A DNA stretch of 64,000 nucleotides from Avena insularis (lineage: Eukaryota; Streptophyta; Magnoliopsida; Poales; Poaceae): NCBI GenBank assembly GCA_023614405.1, contig CM042694.1:356146010-356210009 (forward strand), written 5' to 3'. The first letter of the stretch is position 1, and each line of letters opens with the position of its first letter. Positions 36,101 to 46,647 of the stretch are shown here, piece after piece. The notes below the pieces were generated by a model. It had not been told where the DNA came from. It made no database searches and saw only the letters and a list, made by a program, of their open reading frames with translations. The position numbers and the translations under genes were made by a program.

Positions 36101-37266
36101 TCGTGAAAGCCTCGTTGGGTTTTGAGTTGGTTTTTTCGAGGTTTTTTTCTGAGGTTTTTCCGAGGTTGATCGTGTGTGTGTTGCTATTTGTGCACCCCTG
36201 CAGGGTAAATCTTTCTGACAGCCGTGTCCGCGGTTATGGATGACTTGGAGCATAGTATCTCGATCATAGACAAGCATAACTAAAGTAGTTCTATAAATTT
36301 GACTTAATATGTGACTAGTAATCAGCTTTACTACAATGGAGTGGCTAATAAAAGTGCCAACAACTGGTGGAACTGGGGTGTATCGTGTCTTGTTATACCC
36401 GCCTAGTAAGTATCGCAACTCCAATGGAATGAAATAAAAGTGCCAACAACTGCTGGGTTTGGGATGTCACATGCTAATTGTACCTGACTAGTAAGTACTG
36501 CAACTACCACTGAATGGTTAACTACAACTGCCCACTACTTATGCTATCAGGATGACTCATGCTATCTATATCTGATTAGTAAATGCTGCAACTATAACAG
36601 AATGAATAAAAGTGCCAACTGTGTGAGTTCCTCGGTTTAACTTCCTCGTTTGATCTCGAGGGGGAATACCGGGATGGGTATGATTGGTGTTAGTATCAGG
36701 TTGGTCCCGAATAGGTCTTTTCTTATCCCTCTCTAATAGCTGACAGTTGAATCGAGTCTCTATAGGTTGTTTAGTGCATGCTTCGCTGCCGCTTCAGTCC
36801 ACCATACCTATGTAGGCGAGAGCCGCCGAATTCTAGCCTCGCTGCAGTCTGGCCTCAGATCGACGCTCTCTTTTTCCTCTGCCCTTTGTTGGCACCCCTT
36901 TTGTTTTAGAACGTTTGAGATTGACGTCGTTAGCAGGGTTACCCTTCCGGCTTGGCCTGGGCAGGGTTATGGACGCCATTGGTTATTCTTCAGGGCTCTT
37001 AGCTCAATTTGCTTCTTATCCGTACTCGGATGCTGTATCGTTTTCAAGGTGATTCTGATCTTTGTACTGTATATCTCTATTCTTGACTCAGTGAGTCGTT
37101 GTTGTATATATATCTGTTCTATGGGTTCCATCGTGGACTATTGTGTAATGATATTACTTCGTTTTCTACCCCCACAAAAGTGCCTGGTGGGCGTCCTTGA
37201 ATCGTTTCTATGCGGGTTTGGCGGGATGCGCTAAAACCTGCATAGGGCCGATTCGAGGGTGTTACA
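33137..37266 (+). repeat. E2 LTR 1 (4,130 bp)
   Basis: Contains a very GC-rich, C-biased block (33,440-34,470), a mid part with many GATC-containing phrases (34,660-34,860), an AT-rich part, a four-unit tandem repeat (36,312-36,630) and the terminal gattcgagggtgttaca. Frames such as 34,608-34,880 are kept in both LTRs but show no known domain. Confidence 0.92.
36312..36630 (+). repeat. Four-unit tandem repeat inside E2 LTR (about 85-90 bp units)
   Basis: Anchors tgactagtaa (36,312), gcctagtaag (36,401), tgactagtaag (36,485) and tgattagtaa (36,573) are each followed by tgc/cgcaact...aatg...aaaagtgccaac. The same block is present in LTR 2 near 48,755-49,075. Confidence 0.75.
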
Positions 37267-37269
37267 GAG

Positions 37270-37281
37270 TGGTATCGGAGC
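37270..37281 (+). other. E2 primer-binding site, initiator tRNA-Met type
   Basis: tggtatcggagc lies 3 bp after LTR 1. It matches tggtatcagagc with one A-to-G change. Confidence 0.7.
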
Positions 37282-38058
37282 ACAACAGTTGCGATACCCC
37301 ACAAGTCCAGCCTATAGGATAACCTAGCTAACGGCCGAAGTAGAGTGTCAAAATTATTTTTGCAAAATCGGTTGGATAGATCTGATTAGGTCTGCTATTA
37401 CTTCTTACCCCTCTGTTGTTCTCCTCTTACCTCTGCGTGTTTTGGATCTGTTCTCTTCCCTTCTTCTAGTCCAGGATTTCTCGTGGTTGGGTTTCCCGTC
37501 GTACCTTCAGGGTTTCGCTCCCTCCTTTGGTAACGTTGCTTCTACATCCGGTCTTCGTGCTATCTGAGGAATCCTTCATCTGTCGGACTTCTCTTTGTTC
37601 CTTCTTGTGCCTTCCGGTGTTTTCCGACACGATGATATCATCTACGCCATATCCGATGCAGAGTCTGCATCACTCCTTTGTTCCGAACCTCGCTTGTCGA
37701 GATCTACAGTCTGATTCCAAGAGTTGGTTGCATAATTCTGCTATTCAGGTACGGAGTAATGATATGAGTGCGGGATGGAGTCACGACCATACCACTACTC
37801 TTATCATTCGCTTATGTATATTGAATCGGTAGATCCAGCAATTTTACTCCGCCCAGGAAGCTAGAGGTGGCTTTATTTGTTAATACCTCTACCTTCGCCC
37901 TTTGTTCCCGGAGTGTTATCTCGACGATCACGGACAGCGATCTCTTGTTAGTGGTGTCGTGAGGATCTACATGAAGCGAGAAGATTCAGATCGTCGGCCT
38001 TCTTTCGGTACCACGAGGCGGATCTCGAGGGCGAGATCCCTTGTTATTGGTGTCGAAT
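37282..38058 (+). other. E2 interior, non-coding
   Basis: No gag or pol motif in any frame. The phrase gatctcttgttagtggtgtcg (37,939-37,959) is nearly repeated as gatcccttgttattggtgtcg (38,035-38,055) directly before LTR 2. The second copy sits where gypsy elements carry the end of the interior; the first looks like a duplicated or fossil interior end. Confidence 0.65.
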
Positions 38059-38533
38059 TGTGGCATCCCGCTAAAGTCACTACTAGAAAATCGCGGTGTT
38101 TTTGTGCATTGCATCATCATGACCGCATGCTCATGTCATCATGCCACATTGCATTTGAGCATCGTCATCATCATGCATCTGTTTGTCTGAAACTATTTTC
38201 GAAAAACCTGCTTTTGTTTTCTAAACGCCCCGTCTTTATTTCAAATCAAAACCCGGGCTTGGCCGGAATATTTTGTTTCGTCTACAATCGGATTTCAAAA
38301 GCCCCATTTTAAACAAATAAAATATTTATATTATTTTTAGGGGGCAGCCGAACCAGGCCTGAACCGGCCCAGCCGGCCACCCCCAAGAAAAACCAAGAAA
38401 ACCCAAATCCTAACCAAACCCTAGCCCTACCTACCCCAACCCTATCCACCCTCACCAACTCCCCACACCCACACTCCCTCCGTCGACCCCCTCGCCTCTG
38501 CATGCCACGTCGGCTGTGCCGTTTCGGGCCCAT
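38059..38533 (+). repeat. E2 LTR 2, first part
   Basis: Starts tgtggcatcccgctaaag like LTR 1. At about 38,480 it jumps from the equivalent of 33,560 to that of 34,117 in LTR 1, so about 556 bp are missing; both breakpoints share cctcc. It stops at the E4 insertion (target cccat 38,529-38,533). Confidence 0.9.
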
Positions 38534-39297
38534 TGATGCAGCCCGTCCTACGGACGCTTCTACATCTACACCAGCAAGTCCCCCAAGTGGATCCATGACT
38601 CGTGCTCAAGCCAAACTCCTCCAAGCTAAGGTGAACTCGCTCCTCTCCTCGTGCCATTTTTATACCTCCTTGGATGGCGTGCTACTTCATACCACTACTT
38701 TGTCCATCATCAGGTACGAGCCCCCGCCACGTCGACCCATGAGCCCTGAAGCGGCACCTGTCCTGAAGCTGCCAGAGCCGAAGTGTCCGCCCGAATCCAG
38801 CCGGAGTGTCCGGCCACCCCGGAGTGTCCAGCCCACTCGACCCGGAGTGTCCGGCCTGCCCGAGCCCGAACCTGGCGTGGACATTCAGAAGGTCAAATCG
38901 GACACTTCCCGGACACCACCCGGAGTGTCCGGCCACCCCGGACTGTCCGGTCGTTCCGACCCGGACTGTCTAGCCCAAGTAATGGGCCTGCAAGCCTAGC
39001 TGGGCCCTATCGCCCATGTACCCCTCTACTTCGCCCAGAACTCTACTTTAATGCCTGAATTACCCCTAAACTTGTGGTTGGACTATATATAGACCCCCAC
39101 CTCCATTGTAAACCCTAGGCTTGATATTGGAATTAGTGGAAACCCCTTTGTGGATCTATCTAATTCTTGCCTCATGCTCCTTGACTAAGGAGCACCAATA
39201 TCCCTAAACCTCGTTGGAGTTTGCATCGTGCCTCCGCATTGTACAAGGCCTATGCATTGGTGTCCCTTTGCTTAGACGTCAAGATCTCACCGAGTCT
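38534..39297 (+). repeat. E4 5' LTR remnant (764 bp)
   Basis: Matches the 3' LTR from TGATGCAGCCC to accgagtctcc, then departs. The last ~240 bp of the LTR, the primer site and about 300 bp of leader (judged against E5) are missing. The intact CAA codon at 38,603-38,605 keeps an ORF open across the LTR (38,502-38,999). Confidence 0.9.
39084..39092 (+). promoter_or_regulatory. TATA box of E4 5' LTR
   Basis: TATATATAG before acccccacctccattgtaaa; the same at 46,191-46,199 in the 3' LTR. Confidence 0.65.
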
Positions 39298-40279
39298 CCG
39301 GCTCGTACCGACCGGAGTGTCCGGCCCGACCGGAGTGTCTGCAGCACTGGAGTAACCGCCTGAGCCGGTGTGTCAGAACGCTTAGTTTTGACAGTTTTGC
39401 CTCATTTTTCGCATTGGCTAATCTCCTTTGTTTGCTCGTGTCCCGTGTGCGTGTCAGCAACTACTAGCAAGCTTCCGCATCATCAACTTCCGCGCTCATC
39501 AATACCACGGACCATGAACATCATCCCGCACCACCGACGCCAAGTCCATCATCAAAGAAGGTATAACTTGTGTCACCTTGTTAACCCCCATCTTCCTTTG
39601 TGTGTACCTACCCCATGAGAGTGGCTCATCTTGTGTTTGCTTGAGCATTTTGCATTTGTCCTTGGATAGTGAGAGTGCAAGAGCAATAGCAAGTGTGACT
39701 AGGTAGCATCAAGGGAGAGCAAAAAAAAACAGAAAAAGATACAAAGAAAAAGCAAAAGAAAAATAGTCTCCCATTGCCAAAGAGAGTCTCAAAGCTTGTA
39801 AGCAAGAGAGAAAGAAGAGCGCCCAAGGCAAGTGCACAAATCCGTTGCTCAATTTTCCTCTTTGCAAACGTGCCACGGTCTCTCCTTGCATTGGCACGAC
39901 AACGAGCTTAGTCTTCGTTAGGACTTTTAGTTTGCTCATTTTCATAGTCGTGTCAATCCCAACTTTCTCCACGTGTGTGTACATAGTCGTAGGTTCCCGA
40001 CACCCTTTTGAGTTGTTGACCTTCGCCTTTGACTTGAGTTTTGTTGGATTTTACCCACTTTTGACTATCCCTTTTCTTTTGGTTGGTTCTTTGGCTTTCC
40101 ACAATCCTAACCTACCACAAACAAGCTTTTGAGAGTTAGTTCTTTCTTTAGTGTGAGTTTTCTTTGCAATTCCACTTTGCACGCTTATAGCTCTAACTTG
40201 TGGTTTCTAGTTTGGTGCAACTCCAAGGTGAGGTACAAGGCTAACACCACCATATTCCACTTCCATATACAATACTCGT

Positions 40280-42207
40280 GTGTTTTGCATGATGGATAGG
40301 CACGGTGAGACGAGCCAACCACCTCCCCAAGAAGAAGATCAAGGTCCATACATGACGCGTGCAAGTCACTTCATCGTCCGCCAAGAGTTTCGTGAATGTT
40401 GCCAAGCACTTGAGACGCGACAAGATGAACAATTTGGCGAGACGCAAGCCGAGTTCAAGAACATCGACAACCGCTTCGACAGCCTCGAACGACAAATGCA
40501 TGCAATGCATCACAACTTCGGCCACCAAAATGAAGCGCTCCAACGCTCCGTCGCCGAAACAAATGACAATCTTCGACGCCTCATCGATGGCATGGCAAGA
40601 CCGTGTTCACGCGCATCAAGCTCGGCAAGTTCTTCGCATCGTCATGCACTCTTCCACAAGATCTACATCAAAGTGCTCAAAGACGCAATGATGCCCCCGT
40701 GGTTGAAGATGGAATCTCTTTGAACTATGTACCTTCCCCACGGCACGCCGCAACGTCAAGCTATGATGGTGACCTCTCTTCAAGGCCACGAGCAAGGCAA
40801 GAAGCACACCATCATCACGCAAGGGCACTAGTGATCCAACAAGAGCAACCACAAGAGGAACCGCAAGCGCAACCGCAAGTAAAACCGCAAGTCTACCACC
40901 ATCGACCGCGACACATACTTGACACAACAAGTGATGACTCCAACTTGGAGAATCAAGCTCGTCATCGACGGGAAGCTCTCCAAGATCATCCTCCTCGTCA
41001 TCAACATCATGAACGTCAACAACGACACCATGGTCATCACGCGGCGCCTCCTCCACATCAACAAAACTCGGAGCGTCAAGTGATACAAGTTGAGCGACGC
41101 CCACCACGTCAACAAGCTCATGACCATGTTCTTCGCCGTGAGGTCCATGTGCCTAACCAACATCACCAACCGAGGAACGAGCCTCCTCTTCGTCATCAAC
41201 CGTGTCAAGAGGCTCCACACCTTCGCCACCATGAGGCCCAAGTGCCTCAACCACGTCAACAACCGTGCCAAGAGCAAGAGCAAGATCCTCCTCAACAACA
41301 ATATCAAGAGCAAGCTCCGCAACAAGGACGCGAGAACCAAGTTCCACCTCCCCAACTACAAGATCATCAACAAGGTCACCAAGCTCGTCGCAATGACCGC
41401 AACGATGAAGAAACTTTTGGCAAGCTCAAGTTCACAATGCCCAAGTTCATCGGATCCAATGACCCTGAAGAATACCTCTCATGGGCCCTCAAAGTCGACA
41501 AGATCTTCCGCATGCACAACTATAGCAACGAGAAGATGGTCGCCATGGCTTCGCTTGAGTTTGATGATTACGCCAACCTTTGGTGGGAACAAGTTCAAGT
41601 TGCTCGAGATGCAAGACATGAACCGCCAATCACAACTTGGCATGACATGAAGGCTCACATGAGATCCCGGTTTGTCCCCGCGCACTACACGCGTGACCTC
41701 CTCAACAACCTTCAAGCGCTTCGTCAAGGGACAAAGACCGTGGAAGAGTACTTCAAGGAAATGGAACTCAACTTGATTCGCGCCAACATTGATGAACACA
41801 TGGAGCAAACAATGGCACGTTTCCTTATTGGCTTGAATCACCCAATCAAGCGCATCGTCGAGTTCCAAACATACAACACAATGGTTGAGCTTGTGCACAT
41901 AGCGACAAAGGCTGAACATCAAGTGCAAGAGGACATCAAGTACAACAAGCCCAAGACGTACTTCACCTACAAGCAAGCTTCAACCGCTACACCAACAACT
42001 TCCAATGGTAGCTCCTCAAGTACCTCCAAGCCTTCCTTCAAGCCCACACTTCCTCAAGGAAAACTGCCCCAAGTGGCAAGCAAGCAAAGAGTGATGCACA
42101 TTTCAACGGTGAATGCTACAAGTGTGGAGGTAAAGGACACAAGTCGGCCAAATGTGGAAACAAGAAAGTCTTGTTCATCCATGACAATGGTGATGAAGAG
42201 TACTTGA
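40280..42207 (+). pseudogene. E4 gag, frameshifted
   Basis: An N-terminal frame from 40,280 (MMDRHGETSQPPPQEEDQGP, coiled-coil-like around QMHAMHHNFGHQNEALQRSV) passes to another frame at about 40,600-40,720. That frame encodes a long Gln/His/Pro-rich segment (41,000-41,390) and a capsid-like core (MPKFIGSNDPEEYLSWALKV; LEFDDYANLWWEQVQVA; MKAHMRSRFVPAHYTRDLLN; GTKTVEEYFKEMELNLIRAN). A one-base loss in a C-run near 42,065-42,068 (four C here, five in E1) shifts the zinc knuckle (CYKCGGKGHKSAKC, 42,114-42,155) out of frame. Gag would form the particle that packages element RNA; this copy cannot. Confidence 0.88.
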
Positions 42208-43020
42208 GTGAATATGAGTTTGACGCCCGTGTCAAGGAAGCAATGGCAAGGCAACGAGTGGAAGATGATCAAGAACTCCTCATGTGTGAGCATGACGCAA
42301 GTCCATCGCTTGTCGTCACAAGGATCTTGACCACTCAAGCACAAGAGCATGAAGACCAACGCTCCAATATCTTCCAAACATGAGCCGGCATCAACGGCAA
42401 ATCTATCAAGGTGATCATTGACGGAGGGAGTTGTCACAACCTTGCTAGCACCGAGTTGTGTGAGAAGCTCAACCTCACCCTCCATCCACACAAGCACACC
42501 TACCACATGCAATGGCTAAGTGACCAAGGGTCCGTGAAGATCAAGCATACCGTATCGGTCCCCTTCGCCATTCGTACTTACAAAGATACGGTGGAGTGTG
42601 ATGTGGTTCCTATGACAGTTTGCCACATGCTTCTTGGCCGACCATGGCAATTTGACAAGGCTGCTAAACATGACGGTCGCACCAACATATACACCTTCAA
42701 ATGGCTCAACAAAACATGTGTTTTGCAACCGATGACTCCTAGCCAAATAATTGCGGACAATGCAAAGGCTTTAGCAAGGGCGCAAAGCACAACACCTACT
42801 TGTGAGAAGAGCGGTGAGAGAGAGAACCACCTCATAGTGAGTGAGAGCCACAAGGCAAATTCGAGTGGAAAAACTAAGAGTGTTCTCCTTGCCACCAAAA
42901 GTGAGATGAGAGATGTTCGAAACAACCCATCGATCTTGCACTATGTCCTCCTTTGCAAGGGACTAGTGCAAGGAACTAACGAATTAACCAATGTTCCTCC
43001 ATATTTGATGAGTGTTTTGT
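42114..43020 (+). pseudogene. E4 nucleocapsid end and aspartic protease
   Basis: The frame opens with the CCHC knuckle, crosses a TGA at 42,381-42,383 (TGT in E1) and then carries VIIDGGSCHNLASTELCEKL, the aspartic-protease active-site region of Ty3/gypsy elements. The flap and second half follow (CDVVPMTVCHMLLGRPWQFD). It ends at TAG 43,020-43,022, directly before the RT start (EFKDVFPEELPHGLPPLRGI). Confidence 0.82.
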
Positions 43021-43022
43021 AG

Positions 43023-43706
43023 GAATTCAAGGATGTGTTCCCTGAAGAGCTTCCACATGGACTACCTCCTCTTCGCGGCATCGAACATCGCATTGACCTC
43101 ATCCCCGGTGCACCACTTCCAAACCGCGCCGCTTACCGCACGAACCCGGAGGAGACAAAGGAGATCGAACGTCAAATCAACCAACTCGTCTCCAAAGGTT
43201 TGATCCAAGTTAGCACCAGTCCAAGTGCCGTACCCGTGATTCTTGTTCCAAAGACGGATGATACGTTATGGTTATGCATGGACTGCCATCCAATCAATGC
43301 TATCACCGTGCGTTATCGACATCCCATACCACGTCTCGATGACATGCTTGATGAGTTGTGTAGAGCCACTATTTTTTTCGAAAATTGATCTTCGTAGTGG
43401 TTACCATCAAATATGCATGGCTGAAGGTGATGAGTGGAAAACCGCCTTCAAGACCAAACTTGGTCTCTATGAATGGTTGGTTATGCCCTTTGGTTTATCA
43501 AATGCCCCATCCACCTTCATGCGCCTTATGAATCACATCTTGTGTTCTCTCATTGGGAAAAGTGTTGTTGTCTATTTTGATGATATTCTTGTTTATAGCA
43601 AATCACTTCAGGACCATATAACACATGTCAAGGAAGTGTTGCAAATCTTCGACATGAAAAGCTTTATGCTAATCTTCCCAAGTGCACTTTTGCTAAAGAC
43701 AAGTTG
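43023..43706 (+). pseudogene. E4 reverse transcriptase
   Basis: Motifs in order: VFPEELPHGLPPLRGIEHRI, PNRAAYRTNPEETKEIERQI, a frameshift in a T-run at about 43,371-43,380, [39 protein letters not shown] and the catalytic YFDDILVYS (43,572-43,598). Another frameshift lies near 43,640-43,660. The catalytic Asp pair is preserved; the frame is not. In a live element this enzyme copies element RNA into DNA in cytoplasmic particles. Confidence 0.92.
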
Positions 43707-44400
43707 ATTTTTCTTGGATTTGTCGTTTCTTCGAAGGGAATTGAAGTTGATGTTTCCAAGGTAAAGGACATACGAGATTGGCCCATACCAACAAATGTGA
43801 GTGAACTCCGAAGTTTTCATGGGTTGGCCGGTTTCGATCGTTGCTTTGTGAAAGACTTCTCAACCATTGCTTGTCCCCTTAATGAATTCACCAAAAAGAA
43901 TGTCACCTTCCTGTGGGGAAAAGTGCAACAAAAAGCTTTTGATGAACTTAAAAAGAGGCTCACCGAAGCACCTCTTCTTGCTTTACCGGATTTCACAAAA
44001 ACTTTTGAGATAGAGTGTGATGCTAGTGGTATTGGCATTGGAGGAGTCCTTATGCAAAACGGACGTCCTATAGCCTACCATAGCGAGAAACTTGATGGTG
44101 CTCGCCTTAACTATCCGATTTATGATAAAGAGCTTTTTGCCTTAGTTCGTGTCCTTCAAGTGTAGCAACACTACCTTTGGCCCAAGGAATTTATCATACA
44201 TTCCGACCACGAGTCGTTGAAATATCTCAAAGGCCAAGCTAACTTGAGCAAGAGACACGCTAAGTGGGTTGAGTTCATGGAGTCTTTTCCGTACATTGTC
44301 AAGTATAAGAAGGGCAAAGATAATGTAGTGGCGGACGCATTGTCTCGCAAACATACAAGCCTTCTTACGAGACTTGAAATCAACGTGTTGGGTCTTGAGG
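43707..44400 (+). pseudogene. E4 RNase H and connection domain
   Basis: Starts with the thumb/connection phrases [14 protein letters not shown] and [20 protein letters not shown]. RNase H follows with [20 protein letters not shown] (catalytic Asp), [12 protein letters not shown] (Glu) and, after TAG 44,163-44,165, [12 protein letters not shown] (Asp) and VVADALSRK. All expected acidic residues are present, with one stop between them. Confidence 0.88.
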
Positions 44401-45734
44401 AAATAAAATCTTTGTATACTTCTGACCCGTTCTTTGAACCAATTTTCTCAAAGTGCTCCAATGACAAGGGAGTTGATGATTTCTATTTGCATAAGGGCTT
44501 TCTATTTAAACAAAACAAGCTATGCATCCCGAAGTCGTCGCTTCAACTTTTGCTTCTCCAAGAATCTCATGGTGGAGGCCTTATGGGTCACTTTGGTCGC
44601 GACAAGACATTGGACATGCTCTCCAATCATTACTTTTGGCCCAAGATGAAGCGTGACGTGGAGCGCTACGTTCAACGATGCACGACATGTGTTCAAGCTA
44701 AGTCGCAAGCTAATCCCTATGGTCTTTATATGCCATTGCCTATTCCTCATACACCTTGGTCCGACATTAGGATGGATTTCATGTTAGGATTGCCTAGATC
44801 TAAGCATGGTCAAGATTCTATATTTGTTGTTGTGGATCGTTTTTCCAAAATGGCACACTTCATACTGTGCCATAAGACCGACGATGCTTCACATGTTGCA
44901 AATCTGTTTTTCAGGGAAATCGTCCGTCTTCACGGTGTGCCAAGGACAATCGTCTCCGACCGCGACGTCAAATTCATGAGCTACTTGTGGAAGACCCTCA
45001 TGGCCAAGCTCGGCGTCAAGATCCTCTTCTCATCTGCATCACATCCTCAAACTGATGGCCAAACCGAAGTTGTCAACCGAAGCCTTGGAACTCTACTTCG
45101 TGTGTTGATCAAGAAAAACCTGAAGAATTGGGAGGAATGCATTCCACACGCCGAGTTCGCCTACAATCGAGCCAAGCACTCAACAACCAAGATGAGTCCA
45201 TTCATGATCATCTATGGTTTCGAGCCCCTCACCGCGCTCGACATCCTACCACTACCTCTCCATGAGCGCACAAACATGGACGTCGAGAAGCACGCACAAG
45301 CTATGAAGAAGCTTCATGAAGAAACAAGAGCTACTATCAAACAACAAGTCCTTCGCCAAGCGTCAAGGTTAAACAAGGACAAGAAGGAGATGATATTTGA
45401 AGAAGGTGACCTTGTGTGGATACACCTAAGCAAGGACCGCTTCCCCAAGGAACATGACTCCAAGCTCAAGCCAAGAGGAGATGGCCCCTTCAAGGTCCTT
45501 AAACGAATCAACAACAACGCCTACATCATCGACATCCCGACCTCCAAGTACCTTGCAAGCAATACATTCAATGTCAAGGATCTCTCACCCTACCATGGAG
45601 ATGTTCAAGATGATATCCATGAAGAGTCGAGGACGACTCTTTCCCAAAGGGGGGGAGCTGATGCAGCCCGTCCTACGGACGCTTCTACATCTACACCAAC
45701 AAGTCCCCCAAGTGGACCCATGACTCGTGCCTGA
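44166..45734 (+). CDS. E4 integrase, including end of RNase H, running into the LTR
   Basis: Longest intact pol frame (505 codons from its first Met at 44,217). Zinc-binding HHCC domain ([15 protein letters not shown] then [10 protein letters not shown]), core with DDE residues in [22 protein letters not shown] and [15 protein letters not shown], then a GPF module ([20 protein letters not shown]) and [12 protein letters not shown]. No classical chromodomain is seen. The polypurine tract and first 76 bases of the 3' LTR are inside this frame; it stops at TGA 45,732-45,734. Beyond this TGA the same frame stays open to 46,019. In a live element the enzyme inserts the DNA copy into the genome. 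Confidence 0.93.
   Translation, partial: QHYLWPKEFIIHSDHESLKYLKGQANLSKRHAKWVEFMESFPYIVKYKKGKDNVVADALSRKHTSLLTRLEINVLGLEEIKSLYTSDPFFEPIFSKCSNDKGVDDFYLHKGFLFKQNKLCIPKSSLQLLLLQESHGGGLMGHFGRDKTLDMLSNHYFWPKMKRDVERYVQRCTTCVQAKSQANPYGLYMPLPIPHTPWSDIRMDFMLGLPRSKHGQDSIFVVVDRFSKMAHFILCHKTDDASHVANLFFREIVRLHGVPRTIVSDRDVKFMSYLWKTLMAKLGVKILFSSASHPQTDGQTEVVNRSLGTLLRVLIKKNLKNWEECIPHAEFAYNRAKHSTTKMSPFMIIYGFEPLTALDILPLPLHERTNMDVEKHAQAMKKLHEETRATIKQQVLRQASRLNKDKKEMIFEEGDLVWIHLSKDRFPKEHDSKLKPRGDGPFKVLKRINNNAYIIDIPTSKYLASNTFNVKDLSPYHGDVQDDIHEESRTTLSQRGGADAARPTDASTSTPTSPPSGPMTRA
45646..45657 (+). other. E4 polypurine tract
   Basis: AAAGGGGGGGAG, one base before the 3' LTR start at 45,659. It primes plus-strand DNA synthesis in LTR elements. 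Confidence 0.85.
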
Positions 45735-46647
45735 GCCAAACTCCTCCAAGCTAAGGTGAACTCGCTCCTCTCTTCGTGCCAATTTGATACCTCCTTGGAT
45801 GGCGTGCTACTTCATACCACTACTTTGTGCATGATCAGGTACGAGCCCCCGCCACATCGACCCACGAGCCCTAAAGCGGCACCTGTCCTGAAGCTGCTAG
45901 AGCCAGAGTGTCCGCTCGAATCCAGCCGGAGTGTCCGGCCCACTCGACCCGGAGTGTCCGGCCTGCCCAAGCCCGAACCTGGCGTGGATATTCAGAAGGT
46001 CAAATTGGACACTTCCTAGACACCACCTGGAGTGTCCGGCCACCCCGGACTGTCCGGTCATTCCGACCCGGACTATCCGGCCCAAGTGATGGGCCTGCGA
46101 GCCTAGCTGGGCCCTATGGCCCATGTACCCCTCTACTTCGCCTAGAACTCTACTTTAATGCCTGAATTACCCCTGAACTTGTTGTTGGCCTATATATAGA
46201 CCCCCACCTCCATTGTAAACCCTAGGCTTGATATTGGAATTAGTGGAAACCCCTTTGTGGATCTATCTAATTCTTGCCTCATGCTCCTTGACTAAGGAGC
46301 ACCAATATCCCTAAACCTCGTTGGAGTTTGCATCGTGCCTCCGCATTGTACAAGGCCTATGCATCAGTGTCCCTTTGCTTAGACGTCAAGATCTCACCGA
46401 GTCTCCCATCTCGCCATGCCGGTTCGAGAGAGAGTCCTCCGCCCGACGCCGATCCTAGAGATTGTGCCGGACCGGTCACCGCCGGCGTGAGCTATTGGTG
46501 TTTATCGTGGTTTGGCATGTGTGTGTTCTTCGTGTTCTTCATGCGTGTGTTCGTCGTGTTCATCCTCCCCTCCTCTCCCCGCACTCCACCCTCGATTTTA
46601 AAGGGAATCGTGAAAGATCGGGCCACCCTAGAGGTTTGCCCTCAACA
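45659..46647 (+). repeat. E4 3' LTR (989 bp), complete
   Basis: TGATGCAGCC...CCCTCAACA. It contains the LTR-encoded tail (to 46,019), a block of ggagtgtccgg repeats (45,925-46,085), a TATA box at 46,191 and a CT-rich 3' end. It differs from the 5' LTR by a few percent substitutions and one missing ~19-bp gtgtccgg unit, so the insertion is not very recent. Confidence 0.92.

Larger units (their letters stand above)
38534..46647 (+). mobile_element. E4: Ty3/gypsy retrotransposon with pol, 5' LTR partly deleted
   Basis: Flanked by the perfect duplication CCCAT (38,529-38,533 and 46,648-46,652). 5' LTR remnant 38,534-39,297; interior 39,298-45,658; 3' LTR 45,659-46,647. Order gag, zinc knuckle, protease, RT, RNase H, integrase is that of Ty3/gypsy. 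The polyprotein is broken by several frameshifts and stops, and the end of the 5' LTR and the primer site are gone, so it cannot move by itself. The integrase wording and the frame running into the LTR suggest a chromovirus of the CRM/Reina side (inference). Confidence 0.95.

Noticed and set aside
40616..41976. Minus-strand frames opposite E4 gag
   Set aside because: Shadow frames of the Gln/His-rich gag; no independent support.
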